Source: a virus
Direction: 5' to 3' (one strand)
Length of the DNA: 64,000 nt
Virus record (IMG/VR): IMGVR_UViG_3300023184_000024
Location: 124,001 to 188,000 of that record
Both the position numbers and the translations under genes were made by a program. The notes beneath the pieces were generated by a model that did no database searches, was not told the DNA's origin, and saw only the letters and a program-made list of their open reading frames with translations. Below, piece by piece: positions 40,549-48,887 of this stretch (positions are counted from its first letter, which is position 1; every line of letters starts with the position of its first letter).

Positions 40549-41687
40549 TGTGTATTTTCTCTGATGAAATTTAAAAATCGGTTTGGAAAGTTGTCAACCA
40601 AATCTCTGCGATATTCTGCTAGTCGTTGTTGATTATATTTACAAATATCTTGCGAGGCTGCTAGGAAATCAACTAAATCTCCGCGACATAAATCTTCAAC
40701 CACTTCGGCAATTCTTTCGATGCGATCTAAATCATGTTCTATACTGTCAAAACTTTCATCAATTAAATTGCCAAAAGTTTTAAATCCAATTCTATGCATG
40801 TCTCGATAAAACCCTGCATTGGCCACAGCAATCCAGGGATGGGCCATGGCAATAGGTTTCCATATCTTCTCGGTGCGGAAGCTGTAGGGATTATGAAAAA
40901 TAGTTTCAGTTACTAGGCTAAAGTATGTGTCAATGTACGGCTCGGCCTTGAGGTATGCTTCGCCCCATTCGTTGTTGAACAAGCTGTGTTTGACCAAACT
41001 TGTATTGGTGGTATCTAAATTATCAAGCTGATCGCTGTATCTATCAACTTCGTAGTGTTTGGGCAATAGGCGCAGTGGTGATTCTTTAGCCATTAAGTTT
41101 TCCCCGTTGTGCCATAATGGTAGACGAGTTGCACCTGCTGTGCCCAATGTACTAAGACAAGTATACAGACTGTGTTCTAGTAGTCCAGTTGTTCTAAATT
41201 TTTCCAACAACCATTTACGATGCTGACGATGCCGTCCATTTAAAAATAAAAACTTATAGGGCTTATGTGTTTTTTTGTAGATGTCAGTCCATCTCTGAGC
41301 AACAACATCATTGTCATCAAGTTTGAGCAAATTATCAACAAATCCATCGTAGTTGTAATAACAGAATTCTGGGCTCATGTCGCCGCCGGCCAGCAACATT
41401 ATTTTTCTTTCACGTGCCAACTCTGTTATATTATATCGACGCAACTGCCCTATCATTGTGTCGGCACCTTCCCAGGGATTGCTAAAAATAATGTTGGCTT
41501 GGCCAGATTGTGCAACTTCTTCTATTAGTTTGTGGTAATGCTCAAATTGCCAAGGCCCCAACAGATATGTAGCGCCAGGCTCGATATTAATCTTATCAAA
41601 GAACTGGAACTCGCCGTCTAATGCCGAGCCGATAATATCGTAAATTCCGCAGTGGTATCCACTGTACAACTTAACGTTTTTTTGCAT
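40545..41687 (-). CDS. Glycosyltransferase-like protein, TEK-motif family (copy 3)
   Basis: A 380-residue protein between two radical SAM genes, overlapping both. FSLVTETIFHNPYSFRTEKI, then WKPIAMAHPWIAVANAGFYR and FKTFGNLIDESFDS, match the plus-strand copies at 29507 and 30625. The middle has KFLFLNGRHRQHRKWLLEKF, a likely nucleotide-sugar or acceptor loop also seen in copy 2 as IFTALNRTHKWWRASCM. It links the minus operon with the plus-strand sugar genes. Confidence 0.8.
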   Translation of the reverse strand: MQKNVKLYSGYHCGIYDIIGSALDGEFQFFDKINIEPGATYLLGPWQFEHYHKLIEEVAQSGQANIIFSNPWEGADTMIGQLRRYNITELARERKIMLLAGGDMSPEFCYYNYDGFVDNLLKLDDNDVVAQRWTDIYKKTHKPYKFLFLNGRHRQHRKWLLEKFRTTGLLEHSLYTCLSTLGTAGATRLPLWHNGENLMAKESPLRLLPKHYEVDRYSDQLDNLDTTNTSLVKHSLFNNEWGEAYLKAEPYIDTYFSLVTETIFHNPYSFRTEKIWKPIAMAHPWIAVANAGFYRDMHRIGFKTFGNLIDESFDSIEHDLDRIERIAEVVEDLCRGDLVDFLAASQDICKYNQQRLAEYRRDLVDNFPNRFLNFIRENTQ

Positions 41688-43620
41688 GGTACTCGCACTC
41701 AGCCCACCAAGACTGCATTTCAGGAAATGCTGTTAAGAAACTAGTCCCTCGTCGACGGTCGTGCTCTGAGAAGAATTGATAAAAGTCTCCTTTGGCTGTG
41801 CTATGATCATCCAATTGCTTTTGCCGCATCCACGAGATGTCTCTTTCTAGTCGTTGCACTTCGTAGTCCTTGAATCCTTGAAATGGCGATAGATTGGATT
41901 CTAGATTGTTGGACATAAAAGTCTTGGAAGATTCTAACACACAGGCATAGCTTTCGGGAAGTATTTGTAAGCTTTGCCAACTGGGTTGTCGTAGTACCGG
42001 TGTATCAAACCACACACGCTGATATGTCTTACTGTGTTTTTTTCTTAGTTCTAAAATTCCGTTAAGCAGTTTCTGGAAACTAGTAACCGATAAATTATTC
42101 ATGGTCACAATGAAAGTCAAACTATTATAACTAGGAACTTGTGTTAGATATTGATCGACCCTGCTCCAAACAAGATCAAAATCCATGCCGTGTCTAATGT
42201 ATTCGGCTTGACTTCCCCAGGCATCCAAACTTACATACTGCATGAAATGTTCAATCTGCCCATTGCAAATTTTCTTAACATAATCTAGGTATCGATCAAA
42301 TAGCCGTTGTTCCACTGAAAAATTAGAAGTCACATTGAGGTGTAATTTAGGATTGGGATTCTCTAACACGTAATCAAACACCTTGTAGGTATTCTTATCC
42401 ATTAGGGGTTCTCCACCAGTCATGCGAAAGTGTTCAAGCTCAGGATATAACTCGGGCCACCATTTCCAGAACGCATCAACATAGGGGTTGTCTTCGCGTA
42501 CCGGTATTGGTTTGTTATGTCCAACAAAATGCTCAGGTGCATTGTGTGGAGTTGACGTCGGATATGCACCGAATCGATCTATTTCGTCTTGCCAACTTGA
42601 GCTAAACTGAGGGCTACAATAACTACATTTAAGATTGCAGGCATGATTAAAATTAACTTCAACATAGCTGGGATTGATATTATCAGTCCACTCTGCACTA
42701 ACAATTTTACCAAAGTCTTTGGCTGCCCAAGGTTCTCCACTACGATAAAATCTATCGCTGAGATTGCCAAGGTCCTCCATGTTCCAGCAATAGCTACACT
42801 CACTGGGACGTTTGCCGTTGAGCATGAGCCTTCGCTGTTCTTTTTTGTGCGTTGTATTGTGCAGGGCACTGGGGCTACGAGTTATATCCTCAATGGGAAT
42901 ACGGTGTAACGGTGGGTGGTAACAACTGTTGTTTAATCCGGTGGGCAGGTGCAGGCTGACCTGTTTCCATTTGGCCAAACACAGGCTGGGACTATACTCA
43001 TCCAATCTCATGCGCATTTTTTCTGCATCATCTAGAAACTTTGATTTGAATCCATCTTCGACTTTTTCTGTTGGCAATTCTGCTAGGCTTTTTGCTTTTA
43101 ATCGATTGAGGTATGTGAGTGTGCGATCAAATATATCACTGCTGGATAATTCTAATTCTTGTTTCATCATTTGCGCAAACTCACCGAGATCTGTGTCAAT
43201 GTCAATTACCAAATCTGCACCTGTGGTATCCAGAGGATATTGTGCATAATAATTTAAATGATAGGAAATGGTGCTTTGAGCATTTTCCATCGGGTCGTCT
43301 AACTGTCTTTTATTTGCTCGTTGTTGACCGGCCAGCACCCATTCGCGTCTAATGCACTTGTCAAGATTCCCATGTATGATTACCACTGGCCGGTCCGGCC
43401 AATGTTGCTTGAGCAATGGTACATTCACACAGTGGGTTAGTATTATTGGTTCTGATTCAAGCCCAATTGTGTCATTGGATAGATATCGAAATTTTGTTTG
43501 ATCGCCTTTATTTTCATAGAATTGTTGATCATAAACAAAATTAGATTTAAAGTCTCGCTGACCTTGTGAATACAAGTAGTAACGGTTGCCTCCTGCACCT
43601 GGATAGTAGCCAATAATCAT
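41671..43620 (-). CDS. Fusion: P-loop/sulfotransferase-like domain plus twitch radical SAM
   Basis: A 649-residue protein. Residues 1-~190 start YYPGAGGNRYYLYSQGQ and continue with PVVIIHGNLDKCIRREW, like the nucleotide-binding opening of the 224-residue protein at 9761. From ~205 the protein matches radical SAM protein 4: C214, C233 (CYHPPLHR), C275/C278, core C328-x3-C332-x2-C335 (CNLKCSYC), TGGEPLMDKNTY and SLDAWGSQAEYIRHGMDF. Fusion suggests both activities act on one substrate, perhaps phosphorylation or sulfation coupled to radical chemistry. Confidence 0.9.
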   Translation of the reverse strand: MIIGYYPGAGGNRYYLYSQGQRDFKSNFVYDQQFYENKGDQTKFRYLSNDTIGLESEPIILTHCVNVPLLKQHWPDRPVVIIHGNLDKCIRREWVLAGQQRANKRQLDDPMENAQSTISYHLNYYAQYPLDTTGADLVIDIDTDLGEFAQMMKQELELSSSDIFDRTLTYLNRLKAKSLAELPTEKVEDGFKSKFLDDAEKMRMRLDEYSPSLCLAKWKQVSLHLPTGLNNSCYHPPLHRIPIEDITRSPSALHNTTHKKEQRRLMLNGKRPSECSYCWNMEDLGNLSDRFYRSGEPWAAKDFGKIVSAEWTDNINPSYVEVNFNHACNLKCSYCSPQFSSSWQDEIDRFGAYPTSTPHNAPEHFVGHNKPIPVREDNPYVDAFWKWWPELYPELEHFRMTGGEPLMDKNTYKVFDYVLENPNPKLHLNVTSNFSVEQRLFDRYLDYVKKICNGQIEHFMQYVSLDAWGSQAEYIRHGMDFDLVWSRVDQYLTQVPSYNSLTFIVTMNNLSVTSFQKLLNGILELRKKHSKTYQRVWFDTPVLRQPSWQSLQILPESYACVLESSKTFMSNNLESNLSPFQGFKDYEVQRLERDISWMRQKQLDDHSTAKGDFYQFFSEHDRRRGTSFLTAFPEMQSWWAECEYHAKKR

Positions 43621-44693
43621 AGTTCTAACAGTTGTAATAATCTATGTGAAAAAAATATGTTTTTGTTATTTTGATTTTTAATTTTAGAAACAAGTTCTTT
43701 ACATTGCAAATAATCAACATGCGTTTTTGACAGCACATCGTGATCAATGTATGTACCGTTGTTAATCTCCCACGAGTCCGGAGTTGGTGTTGGTGTTCTG
43801 CTCCAAGTTCCCCAGTCGTCTAGTTGATGTAGTACTCCTTTGAACCCATAGTCGCAACAAATGCGAACAAAATTTTCCATGTCTAAAAAGTTATTTTTTT
43901 GCACAGCAAAATTTAATGTTGTGATATGTTGCTTATTGATTGTTTTTACATAATCAAAGTTCTCTAAAAGTATTTTCCAACTTCCGCCTAATCTAACATT
44001 TTCATAGACCTCAGACGACCCTGCATCAACACTGATTCCTAAATCTACAATATTGTTTAAAATTGGACTGTCAGACAGTTGTTTTTTAATCAGTAGCCCG
44101 TTGGTAAGCAATTTAAAAATCTGTGTGCTTTTTGGTTTCCAAGACTTAATAAGAGGTCGGGTAATCTGACTGGCCAGCGGGTCGCCGTTGCCTGACATGG
44201 TAATTCTGATAGGTCTTTCAAAATTGTCAAGCCATTGGATGATGCGTTCAACGTCTTTCTTTTTACTTTCAACAACATCACCGTCTAAATGCATGATTGG
44301 GGCTCGTCGGCAACTGGGGCAATGTAAATTGCAACTATCATCAATGTTGATGCTTATGGTGTTTATCTGATTGATGATATTTTGTTTTTTAATTCCGCAA
44401 TGATCTACTGCGCACCAGGTAAACTTTTTATTTTCAACGTCATCTTGCAAAGTTTTTGCAATTGGACTATTCCATAGTTCGTCAAGACTATTAAAATCTT
44501 TTACTTTACCAACCGGGATTGGCAACCAACCGTCACAGGTGCATACAAAACAATCAGAATTGGAATCAACAATCAACGACATGTAAGGAACATTGCAACT
44601 ATTTGTAATAGTTTCTGTTGCGCCTTTGCCTCTAGGCATGGATTTAAGCTTGTGTGCCAGTCCCGGAGTTAGATCAAAATATGACATTACCAA
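43617..44693 (-). CDS. Radical SAM protein of the SPASM/twitch type, second form
   Basis: A 358-residue protein close to the one at 19741. N-terminal cysteines C33, C48, C51, C53, C94 and C99 (MSLIVDSNSDCFVCTCDGW) precede the core C121-x3-C125-x2-C128 (CNLHCPSC). SGNGDPLAS replaces the usual GGEP motif, as QGDGRGEML does in the 19741 protein, and GISVDAGSSEVYENVRLGG follows. The pair forms a third radical SAM subfamily in this phage. Overlaps both neighbours. Confidence 0.9.
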   Translation of the reverse strand: MVMSYFDLTPGLAHKLKSMPRGKGATETITNSCNVPYMSLIVDSNSDCFVCTCDGWLPIPVGKVKDFNSLDELWNSPIAKTLQDDVENKKFTWCAVDHCGIKKQNIINQINTISINIDDSCNLHCPSCRRAPIMHLDGDVVESKKKDVERIIQWLDNFERPIRITMSGNGDPLASQITRPLIKSWKPKSTQIFKLLTNGLLIKKQLSDSPILNNIVDLGISVDAGSSEVYENVRLGGSWKILLENFDYVKTINKQHITTLNFAVQKNNFLDMENFVRICCDYGFKGVLHQLDDWGTWSRTPTPTPDSWEINNGTYIDHDVLSKTHVDYLQCKELVSKIKNQNNKNIFFSHRLLQLLEL

Positions 44694-45613
44694 CCTTCTT
44701 GCTGACGTATTACATCAATTTCGCGGACCATGACTCCTTGATTGTGCCAGTTACTTCGATAGTGATGTTTAAAAAACCCACTACCGCGGTCATCTAACAA
44801 TACAATGGGAAGATCGAGTTGTGTTGATAAATCTTCGGCCACTCTTCCTGCTACTACTTCTGGATCATGGTCTTTGACAGTATCCCAAAGCTCGGCCAGC
44901 ACATCAAAATTTTGCACTAGTTTATAGTCCCAGTTACTCAACATTGTCATGTAGGTTCCCTGCCTTGCTCCTGCAATTGACCAAGCGCCATTTTCTACAT
45001 CTCTTCCAACGTTGTGCCAAATCGTTAAATTCTCAAGATTCTTTTTATGAACCATGGTTCGAAAATCATTGACACTGGGCTTTGCGCCTTTGTTAAGACA
45101 CATTTTAACACCTTCACGGAATCCTGCTCGCCATGCCTGGAATGGAGACCCATTTGGGTAGGTTGTTGAGTAGCAGTCGTGCATTGCCCAATACAAGGGG
45201 TCGAAACAAAATTCAACCAATGTTTCATCACGTCCATCAGAGTTTTCGTGTGTGCGCATATTCCAAATATGTTCACGTGTCCACGAACTAATTCCTCCGT
45301 TGCCGTACATGAGGCCGTTGACATGATTTCGAGCTCTCCATCTATAAACTGCTTTGGCCCAATCATCATTGGTGTATTCTAAGGTAAGATTAAAAAACTT
45401 TTCGTCGGGCAAATTATCTCCGTCGATTAAAATAAACCGTTCAGTTGTGCTGGCATCTGCGGCTGCTTTATGGGCCGCATCACTGCCGTTGACTCCGTCA
45501 ACTCTGATTGCCCAAGGAATTGCATTTTTAATCTTTACCCAAAATTCTTCTTTTTGTGGCTCGTCATAGCTTAGATAAACACAATCAAGATCAGCAATAT
45601 CAATTTGTTCCAT
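44687..45613 (-). CDS. GT-A-like glycosyltransferase domain protein
   Basis: A 308-residue protein. The N-terminus LDCVYLSYDEPQKEEFW followed by ERFILIDGDNLPDEKFF looks like a GT-A fold with a DxD metal site (DGDN). HVNGLMYGNGGISSWTREHI and SPFQAWRAGFREGVKM match the C-terminus of the 609-residue protein at 27679. A shorter C-terminal domain ends LDLPIVLLDDRGSGFFKHHY. It probably transfers a sugar. Overlaps both neighbours. Confidence 0.83.
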   Translation of the reverse strand: MEQIDIADLDCVYLSYDEPQKEEFWVKIKNAIPWAIRVDGVNGSDAAHKAAADASTTERFILIDGDNLPDEKFFNLTLEYTNDDWAKAVYRWRARNHVNGLMYGNGGISSWTREHIWNMRTHENSDGRDETLVEFCFDPLYWAMHDCYSTTYPNGSPFQAWRAGFREGVKMCLNKGAKPSVNDFRTMVHKKNLENLTIWHNVGRDVENGAWSIAGARQGTYMTMLSNWDYKLVQNFDVLAELWDTVKDHDPEVVAGRVAEDLSTQLDLPIVLLDDRGSGFFKHHYRSNWHNQGVMVREIDVIRQQEGW

Positions 45614-45938
45614 TATTTTTTAAACTCCATTTGGTGTGTAACTGGTCACAGTTTACTATCACGGCCACATCACAGGGATCACAGCATGCCCCTTGAGTCT
45701 GATGTGGTTTTAATTTTTGTACAAAATTGTTGACATTTAACACAATTTTGTTATCTTTAACATGTATATTGCGCAGTGATTGGGCAAACTGTTCTTTGGT
45801 TATTTCAATGTAATTACCTGGTAGGTCTTCCATTGCGTAAAATGTCGGCTGTCCGTTGCCGTCATAGTAAAGTCTATAAAATATAGGGCCAGGCAAAGGA
45901 ATATCATGTAGTATTGTCCAAAACTCATCGGGCGTCAT
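45600..45938 (-). CDS. 112-residue hypothetical phage protein
   Basis: Mixed alpha/beta protein with DEFWTILHDIPLPGPIFYRL at the start and two cysteines in GACCDPCDVAVIVN. The type, a strand-rich small protein with a DPxDVxVxV motif, is familiar from large marine and freshwater phages. Role unknown; it is embedded between glycosyltransferase genes and overlaps both by 14 bases. Confidence 0.8.
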   Translation of the reverse strand: MTPDEFWTILHDIPLPGPIFYRLYYDGNGQPTFYAMEDLPGNYIEITKEQFAQSLRNIHVKDNKIVLNVNNFVQKLKPHQTQGACCDPCDVAVIVNCDQLHTKWSLKNNGTN

Positions 45939-46713
45939 TGAGCCATTCCTTTACATTATAGTGAAATGCGCCCCACTGAGCAATGGTGTTTATGCGAAGA
46001 TTGTCGTTCCATTCCCACACAAGCTCGTCTGTCCAATTTTCAGTGGCTGTGCCTGCGATATGTTTTTTCATATGTACAATTTTTGGATATTCACTGAACG
46101 GCAATGTGCATTTTTCCGGGCCAATTATTTGAGCGGCCATTGCATATACAAGATCTGTTGTGGGCACTTTGTCAGGAAATTTTAATATCTTTTGAAATTT
46201 GTCCCAATTTTCAAATATGCTTTTAACAAGATTAAAAAACTCTTGCGCATCCTTGCTAAGCCGCCAATATGTTATTGCATTGTAAACATCGGGTAAGTTG
46301 TTTTCATCAAATGTGCGTCGGTAATGCCGTGCATCACTGACTTCATCTTTCCAGTTTCTACACCCGGTACTGACAACAATATCTCTATGTCTAAACATAT
46401 TCCACCAGTGTTCAATTGAACTAGTAATCAACATGTCTGCTTCAAGTTTAATTGTTTCTCTAAATGGGGTCGCATGAAATACTTGCCAATCATTGCACTG
46501 ATGGTTGCCGCCGTTGCTTTGATCTCCGTTGGGCAAAGGCACGACATGATCAAACACAGGATCACTGCAACGATTTAATGTCATGACAGCAATTCTAGCA
46601 TCGGGGTGAAACTTTCTTATACTCTGAGCCAGTATTGACGCACACGCAACATAATCAACACTGTCTGTGTTCAGTGCCGGTATAAGGTAGCCTTGTTCTT
46701 CAATGGGCTTCAA
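45925..46713 (-). CDS. GT8-like glycosyltransferase (copy 1)
   Basis: A 262-residue protein: VDYVACASILAQSIRKFHPD at the start as in GT-A enzymes, RETIKLEADMLITSSIEHWW carrying the acidic metal-site segment, and VYNAITYWRLSKDAQEFFNL after it. The C-terminal HMKKH fits the His/Lys motif of GT8-type enzymes. Similar in layout to the next gene upstream (46700). Overlaps both. Confidence 0.82.
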   Translation of the reverse strand: MKPIEEQGYLIPALNTDSVDYVACASILAQSIRKFHPDARIAVMTLNRCSDPVFDHVVPLPNGDQSNGGNHQCNDWQVFHATPFRETIKLEADMLITSSIEHWWNMFRHRDIVVSTGCRNWKDEVSDARHYRRTFDENNLPDVYNAITYWRLSKDAQEFFNLVKSIFENWDKFQKILKFPDKVPTTDLVYAMAAQIIGPEKCTLPFSEYPKIVHMKKHIAGTATENWTDELVWEWNDNLRINTIAQWGAFHYNVKEWLNDAR

Positions 46714-47503
46714 TTATTTTCCCCAAATGCTTTTTACCCATGACATGTAGGTCGGTGCCAAAAAATCCAATATTTCTACGAGCCCCTTTAACATCAACCC
46801 AATGTATATCAAACGAATCTTGTGCCAGCTGTGTAATTGCGTGGTCTGGCATGATTGTTGCAAGGTCCCATGGAATACTATCCACAGCCAGTGTGTGCCC
46901 GTTAACAATGCCCAATGCAATGCTCAATGCATAATCGTTGCGATAGGTTGATCGTTGTATGCCATACAAGTTTCTATAGTGCTGCCAATTATTTTTAATC
47001 ATCTGCATTGAATCAAAAATATATTGTGCGGTATTTGATTTACGAAACAGCATCACTGTTGCCCACCACATGGGCAACTTGTAATTGCCAAACCAATTAG
47101 ACTCATCAAAGTATCCAGGGCCTGTAATGTCCCAAGCGGTACGATGACACACAAAATCTAGATTAGAATTAAACAATACTTTCAATTTTGAACTGGCCAC
47201 AATATAATCAGCATCCAATACCAACGTTTGATCGTAGGGAGTTAACCTATATGCATCAACCCGGTTGGCATTGTACCAAGGAACAGTATGACCAATGTCG
47301 GAAAAATGCCGTTGGCCTCCCAATTCTTTGTCTACGACTATTACCTGTTCAAAATTAAAATTATCTGGAACCCGAGTGTTATCTGTTACCACTGTGGTAC
47401 CAATGCCAAGGTGTCTGCGAATATTTGCTGCACTCCAGTTGGCCATAGACAAATAATCTATGTCATCGTTGTTAAATGCAAAAATTAATGCGCCTGTGCT
47501 CAT
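46700..47503 (-). CDS. GT8-like glycosyltransferase (copy 2)
   Basis: A 267-residue protein starting IFAFNNDDIDYLSMANWSAA, with the DxD motif in YDQTLVLDADYIVASSKL. LPMWWATVMLFRKSNTAQYI and the closing LHVMGKKHLGK match the GT8 layout. GT8 enzymes transfer hexoses with retention of configuration, often onto lipopolysaccharide. Coupled by ATGA to the gene before. Confidence 0.85.
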   Translation of the reverse strand: MSTGALIFAFNNDDIDYLSMANWSAANIRRHLGIGTTVVTDNTRVPDNFNFEQVIVVDKELGGQRHFSDIGHTVPWYNANRVDAYRLTPYDQTLVLDADYIVASSKLKVLFNSNLDFVCHRTAWDITGPGYFDESNWFGNYKLPMWWATVMLFRKSNTAQYIFDSMQMIKNNWQHYRNLYGIQRSTYRNDYALSIALGIVNGHTLAVDSIPWDLATIMPDHAITQLAQDSFDIHWVDVKGARRNIGFFGTDLHVMGKKHLGKIIEAH

Positions 47504-47808
47504 CTTTTTTGACTTACTTCAGCATAGTCAAGCAACCAGGCATTCATCTGTTCTTGCCAACGTTGTTGTGCTGCCAATTCTAGTTCATCGACGTCGATAC
47601 GCACAGGATTTTCATACAAGTCAAGAATCACTGCTGATTCTCTGTCAGGGCATGCACTTAGTACAGTCAATAGTTCAGGACCTGCTCGCCACATGCCACC
47701 GGCATACGCAAAAATCATTTTTGCCTGGTATTTTTCTTTGAGCACTCGTTTGGCTGCTTGATGATCAAAACGTGCTTTTGAATGTGAAATTAATTGATTG
47801 GTATCCAT
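47500..47808 (-). CDS. 102-residue conserved phage protein, first gene of the operon
   Basis: The frame MDTNQLISHSKARFDHQAAK, then EKYQAKMIFAYAGGMWRAGP and WQEQMNAWLLDYAEVS, is of a type I recognise as common in large phages and unassigned. The promoter at 47818-47846 predicts a transcript beginning within a few bases of its ATG, so translation may be leaderless. Its stop overlaps the next start as ATGA. Confidence 0.85.
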   Translation of the reverse strand: MDTNQLISHSKARFDHQAAKRVLKEKYQAKMIFAYAGGMWRAGPELLTVLSACPDRESAVILDLYENPVRIDVDELELAAQQRWQEQMNAWLLDYAEVSQKR

Positions 47809-47817
47809 AATGTTTTA

Positions 47818-47846
47818 ATTATACAGGAATAATTGAAAAAAGTAAA
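47818..47846 (-). promoter_or_regulatory. Promoter of the minus-strand biosynthetic operon
   Basis: Reading on the minus strand: TTTACT (47846-47841), 17 bases, TATAAT (47823-47818), then nine bases to the ATG at 47808. The -35 overlaps the tail of the upstream terminator. Confidence 0.65.
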
Positions 47847-47866
47847 GGGCCCGCAGGCCCTTTGAA
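47842..47866 (-). terminator. Intrinsic terminator after the structural gene at 47883
   Basis: AAAGGGCC pairs with GGCCCTTT around a four-base loop, and on the minus strand a run of T follows (ACTTTTTTC). It separates the structural genes from the biosynthetic operon. Confidence 0.85.
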
Positions 47867-47882
47867 TAGGTTGGTTGTCCAA

Positions 47883-48878
47883 TTACGCCACTGATGCGGC
47901 TATAGTTGGTGTTCCCCAGCTAGCTGTCAAATATGTAGTCGATGGGGGGAAATAGGTAACAACTGTTGCCGGTGCTGTTCCAAACGAACCAAGTGGTGAT
48001 GCTGTGTCAGTTCCGCCAGTAATTTCATCACTGGATCCTGCTCCTGAACCACCAGGATCAACCCAAGTAGTTGTAAGAACTAATTGTGTTCCTGAACTGG
48101 CTGTTTTTGCATTAAGAGCAATGTATTGACCGGTGTAAGGTGCGGTGTCAGCATACTGTCTGTACAGCAACGTATCAGTGGTGCTCAAATTGTACCACCC
48201 AGTAGTGGTAGCCAACGTGTTGGGTGTACCAGTTCCGCCTGATTTAGTTGTTCCAGTATAGCTTGTGCCAGCAATGGTTTGAGCGGCTCCATTAACTCGT
48301 CCGGTGATAAAGATATCTCCGCACAAGGTTGTTGCCAAGTCGTTCCATTCAGCATCGGCTAATAAGCCGGTTGAAGATTTATTGGTTTCCCATTTAATAC
48401 GTCCACCAGCATTGAAAAAATAACGAGCAGCATCGGCACTGGCAAATTGTATGGTGTGTGTAAATGTTATTGTCCATGCATTAGTGCCCGAGCCAGTATT
48501 TGTTGTTTTTGCTGAGCTACCTGACCATGATGTGATCTGTGCGCCGGTTCCGGCAGCATTGCCACGATTGGTGGTAAGATTTGTTAAATCTGTGTTCATT
48601 GCTGCCAACACAGTAATTGTGTTTCCGGCAACTGGAGCACTTCTTGAGGTAATAGTGGTACCTTGCTGGTTTGCCACAGCGGTAATGCTGTTAACTAGAC
48701 TGGCCCATTGAGTGGCAGTAATAGTGCTAGATGCCGAGACAGTGGACAAGGGAGTTTGCCCGTAACCTTTGTCAGTTGCACCTGTACCATAAATGTCATT
48801 AAGATTTGCTCCGCTTGTTGTACTAACAAATCCGTTATAGTCTGTAGCTTGTATTAATCCACCCGATGAGTAAGTCAT
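47883..48878 (-). CDS. Structural/adhesin-like protein, Thr/Ser/Gly-rich
   Basis: A 331-residue protein with ribosome site AAGGAA. Low complexity in Thr, Ser, Gly and Ala with beta-strand periodicity, e.g. ITATQWASLVNSITAVANQQ and FASADAARYFFNAGGRIKWE. The latter, about an array with a grid-like AARYFFN-GG motif, is of a type found in phage tail and neck-associated proteins. No signal peptide or enzymatic motif. Next to the second fibre gene, one short gap apart, so it is probably a virion protein. Confidence 0.82.
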   Translation of the reverse strand: MTYSSGGLIQATDYNGFVSTTSGANLNDIYGTGATDKGYGQTPLSTVSASSTITATQWASLVNSITAVANQQGTTITSRSAPVAGNTITVLAAMNTDLTNLTTNRGNAAGTGAQITSWSGSSAKTTNTGSGTNAWTITFTHTIQFASADAARYFFNAGGRIKWETNKSSTGLLADAEWNDLATTLCGDIFITGRVNGAAQTIAGTSYTGTTKSGGTGTPNTLATTTGWYNLSTTDTLLYRQYADTAPYTGQYIALNAKTASSGTQLVLTTTWVDPGGSGAGSSDEITGGTDTASPLGSFGTAPATVVTYFPPSTTYLTASWGTPTIAASVA

Positions 48879-48887
48879 TTTTTTTCC

